Under the pieces are notes generated by a model. It ran no database searches and had not been told where the DNA came from. It was given only the letters and a program-made list of their open reading frames with translations. Positions 19,086 through 20,925 of a stretch of 20,925 bases of DNA are shown piece after piece (positions within the stretch are counted from its first letter, which is position 1; each line of letters begins with the position of its first letter). Source of the DNA: Pleurotus djamor (lineage: Eukaryota > Basidiomycota > Agaricomycetes > Agaricales > Pleurotaceae); assembly GCA_029747585.1 (NCBI GenBank), contig JAPEVF010000787.1, forward strand, positions 1 to 20,925. The letters run 5' to 3'. A program made the translations under genes and the position numbers.

Positions 19086-20271
19086 ATGCGGTCCTTTCTT
19101 CGTTTCACTAGCAATGCTTCGTCCTCAACGTCAGGAGTTTCAATGGAAGTAATTGAGGAAATGATGAAGCTTCGCGAAAAGTGTAAACATTTTCGTGTTT
19201 TGATCATTGGAAGGGCCAACGCCGGCAAGACCACCGTACTACAAAAGATCTGCAACACGAGCGAACAACCCAGTATTCAGGATAGAAAGGGAAAATTAGT
19301 GCGTATATACTTTCTTGGTCCAATCTAGAGCCTACAGATTGAGGTTGACTTGGCTCAAGGTGCCAATCTCGACCCTATCGCCCTCCGATAAAGTAAGGAA
19401 TAAATCCATGCGTCTCCACCAAGTTTGAGCCTGTAAACCAGCGTGGCCTCCATGATATCGAACAAGAGCTCATATTCCCCAATAATCCAAACTTTTTGTT
19501 TCATGATTCCCGTGGCATCGAGGCTGGTGGAAAAGATGAGCTCGAACTCGTGAAACAGTTCATCGCCAAACGTGCGTCAGCGAAGAAACTGGAGGACAGA
19601 ATTCACGTCATATGGTTCATCCGCGTCTTTCGCAAGCTACTGATGAAGCCGAGCCTCACGAAACCATCTAGGTACTGTATCCCTGTGGACAACGATAGGA
19701 TATTGACCGAAGCGGAGAAGGCATTTTTTGAGAACATCGGCGGCCCCAGCGATGCAAATAACTCTGAACAGTTGAGCCATAACAGTGCGTCCTACTTCCA
19801 CGAAGATCTACCATCCCAATTCAGATGTGTTTTTCTTCGAAGTCCCCGTCATCGCCATCTTCACTAAATTTGACCATCTTGAAATTGATGCCTTCACTAT
19901 CCTCCAAGATGAAGGACTTGGCGAGGATGAGGCACTGAAGGAAGCACCACATCGTGCGAAATCCGATTTTGAAAGAGACCATCTCCCCAGGCTCCTCAAC
20001 TGCAAAAATCGACCTCAGAGTCACATCTACCTTCGAGGTAACGCACGGCCTTGACCCGTTCTCTATGTCACCACTTACAAGACCGGAATTTGCTTCTATA
20101 GATATGCATGAAGCCACTACCAGTATTGCCCCTCTCGCCGAAGTTACCGCCGAAGTACTGGAGAGTACTGTTCTGAAATTGGTCTTCGTGTCCAGTCAAA
20201 AGAGCAGTATCGCGCTTTGTGCGCGGTATGCCATCGAACAGTGGGTCATCTCACCTTTATCTATCTTCTAG
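19086..20271 (+). CDS. P-loop GTPase (G-domain protein) in the inverted-repeat spacer
   Basis: Exons: 19086-19298, 19424-19614, 19672-19784, 19825-20037, 20102-20271; 900 nt, 299 residues in the simplest model. The G domain has the P-loop GRANAGKTT (residues 42-50), DxxG in LFHDSRGIEAGG, the segment HVIWYCIPVDNDR formed by splicing, and TKFD in VPVIAIFTKFDHLE. Exon lengths of 191 and 213 nt match the corresponding exons of the C2-GTPase to the left, so the two are homologous, but this one lacks the C2-like domain and the hydrophobic C-terminal region. The first intron is unusually long (125 nt) and contains an exon-like IEVDLAQ at 19338-19359 that cannot be joined in phase. The last exon crosses into the right repeat arm at 20166; a further splice with a stop near 20391 is possible. 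The ATG lies 3 bp inside the repeat boundary, so a longer original 5' end may be lost; Met at 19143 is an alternative. Confidence 0.65.
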
Positions 20272-20925
20272 GCTTCTAGGCGGCGGCTTAAATTTTGCTC
20301 GTCGCAGGGTCATTTCTCCGTGGTTCATCGAGTACAGGAAGAAATCGTTCCATGGCCCGCCACCTCTCACAACCCAGCAAGATCTGTATAGATTGTCCTG
20401 TCATGTGATCGATTGTCATTTCCATCGGGTGTTGCTCAACGTTCATTGCGTGATAGGTTTTGGTTTGGTTTCCATATGACCTGGTAAGTACGTTTTAGAG
20501 AACACCTCGGCGTGCATGAACATTCCGATTCTGATATTCCACTGGAACAAAAGAACGTGAGCACCTCATTAGCCCTACGCCAAGTTTCCTTCTGATTGAA
20601 TGCCAGGATGTACGCACATATCTTTTGTTCATCGATGTGATGATCACGCTTCTGTGACAGCGGGCATCTGAGGTGAGACGCTCTCCGAGTATCATTTGAT
20701 TGGGTTTCAAACTCATTGGCCGAGTAGGTATGCACTATGCCTCCCTGATCAACATCTGACCGGACCATTTACCTTCATCATAGTATTCTGTGAGTTTATC
20801 TCTCTCCGGCCTCCACTGATCCTCGGGCTGACAAGTTCTTCTGAGCAGAAACATGTAAGTAGACTTTGATTCCACTTGGGGATCTTCTCAACGTCTCCAC
20901 TAGGGAGTGAGCGTAAACTTTGTCG
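20166..20925 (-). repeat. Right arm of the large inverted repeat, continuing past the window end
   Basis: Reverse complement of 18324-19083, reaching the last base of the window, so true arm length is at least 760 bp. It holds the last ~106 bp of the GTPase reading frame (to 20271) and then about 650 bp with no convincing gene. A possible extra GTPase exon after an intron of about 39 nt would read RRLKFCSSQGHF and stop near 20391, but I cannot confirm it. Because the coding sequence is continuous across 20166, this arm is the likely parent copy and the left arm the derived one. Confidence 0.92.

Noticed and set aside
18324..20925. DNA transposon with long terminal inverted repeats
   Set aside because: The spacer encodes a GTPase and no transposase, coding sequence runs into one arm, and the outer ends and target-site duplications are not visible.
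1..20925. CRISPR arrays, rRNA, tRNA genes, bacterial operons
   Set aside because: No direct repeat array or tRNA/rRNA-like segment was noticed, and the intron-rich structure is eukaryotic.

Overview
The window looks like a gene-dense fungal nuclear contig, most likely from a basidiomycete (Agaricomycetes). Almost every gene is broken by many short introns (about 40-75 nt, GT...AG with branch sites such as CTAAC or CTGAC), intergenic gaps are short, and the right side carries two P-loop GTPases of a type I associate with Agaricomycetes such as Rhizoctonia. I placed exons by reading splice sites by eye and requiring phase to close. All gene models are therefore inferences. Several close exactly: two ALDHs at 1506 nt each, SDR at 969 nt, and the ubiquitin peptidase at 2409 nt.

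Layout: (1) 3-860 (+) is the 3' part of an F-box/LRR-like protein cut by the window edge. (2) 1441-2735 (+) is a 7-exon short-chain dehydrogenase. (3) 2811-5080 (-) and 5314-7553 (-) are tandem paralogous aldehyde dehydrogenases. Both have 14 exons in the same places, including 14-nt and 11-nt micro-exons, and both give 501 residues with catalytic Cys302 and Glu268. (4) 7905-9058 (-) is a delta3,5-delta2,4-dienoyl-CoA isomerase of the ECH1 type with its Asp/Glu/Asp triad. (5) 9311-11395 (-) is the atypical Hsp70 Ssz1 of the ribosome-associated complex. (6) 11680-14679 (+) is a Ubp14/USP5-type ubiquitin carboxyl-terminal hydrolase, divergent from Ssz1 across a 284-bp promoter region. (7) 14698-17537 (-) is a C2-like/GTPase/hydrophobic-helix fusion protein whose stop lies 18 bp from the Ubp14 stop. 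(8) 17696-18163 (-) is an uncharacterised coding segment. (9) 19086-20271 (+) is a second, simpler GTPase.

The second GTPase sits in the 1082-bp spacer of a large, almost perfect inverted repeat (18324-19083 against 20166-20925, at least 760 bp, one mismatch found by eye). The right arm runs off the window end. The GTPase coding sequence continues into the right arm, so the left arm holds a reversed copy of its own 3' end immediately in front of its start codon. This is the most unusual structure in the window. It is either a recent inverted duplication or a fold-back assembly product.

Functionally, the left half is aldehyde and fatty-acid oxidation: SDR, two ALDHs and a dienoyl-CoA isomerase, with the three minus-strand enzymes all ending in x-[KR]-L. 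The middle is protein homeostasis (Ssz1, Ubp14). The right end is an accessory GTPase region. Three local one-base or phase conflicts (ECH1, the N in ssz1, the GTPases) mark either sequence errors or real lesions.
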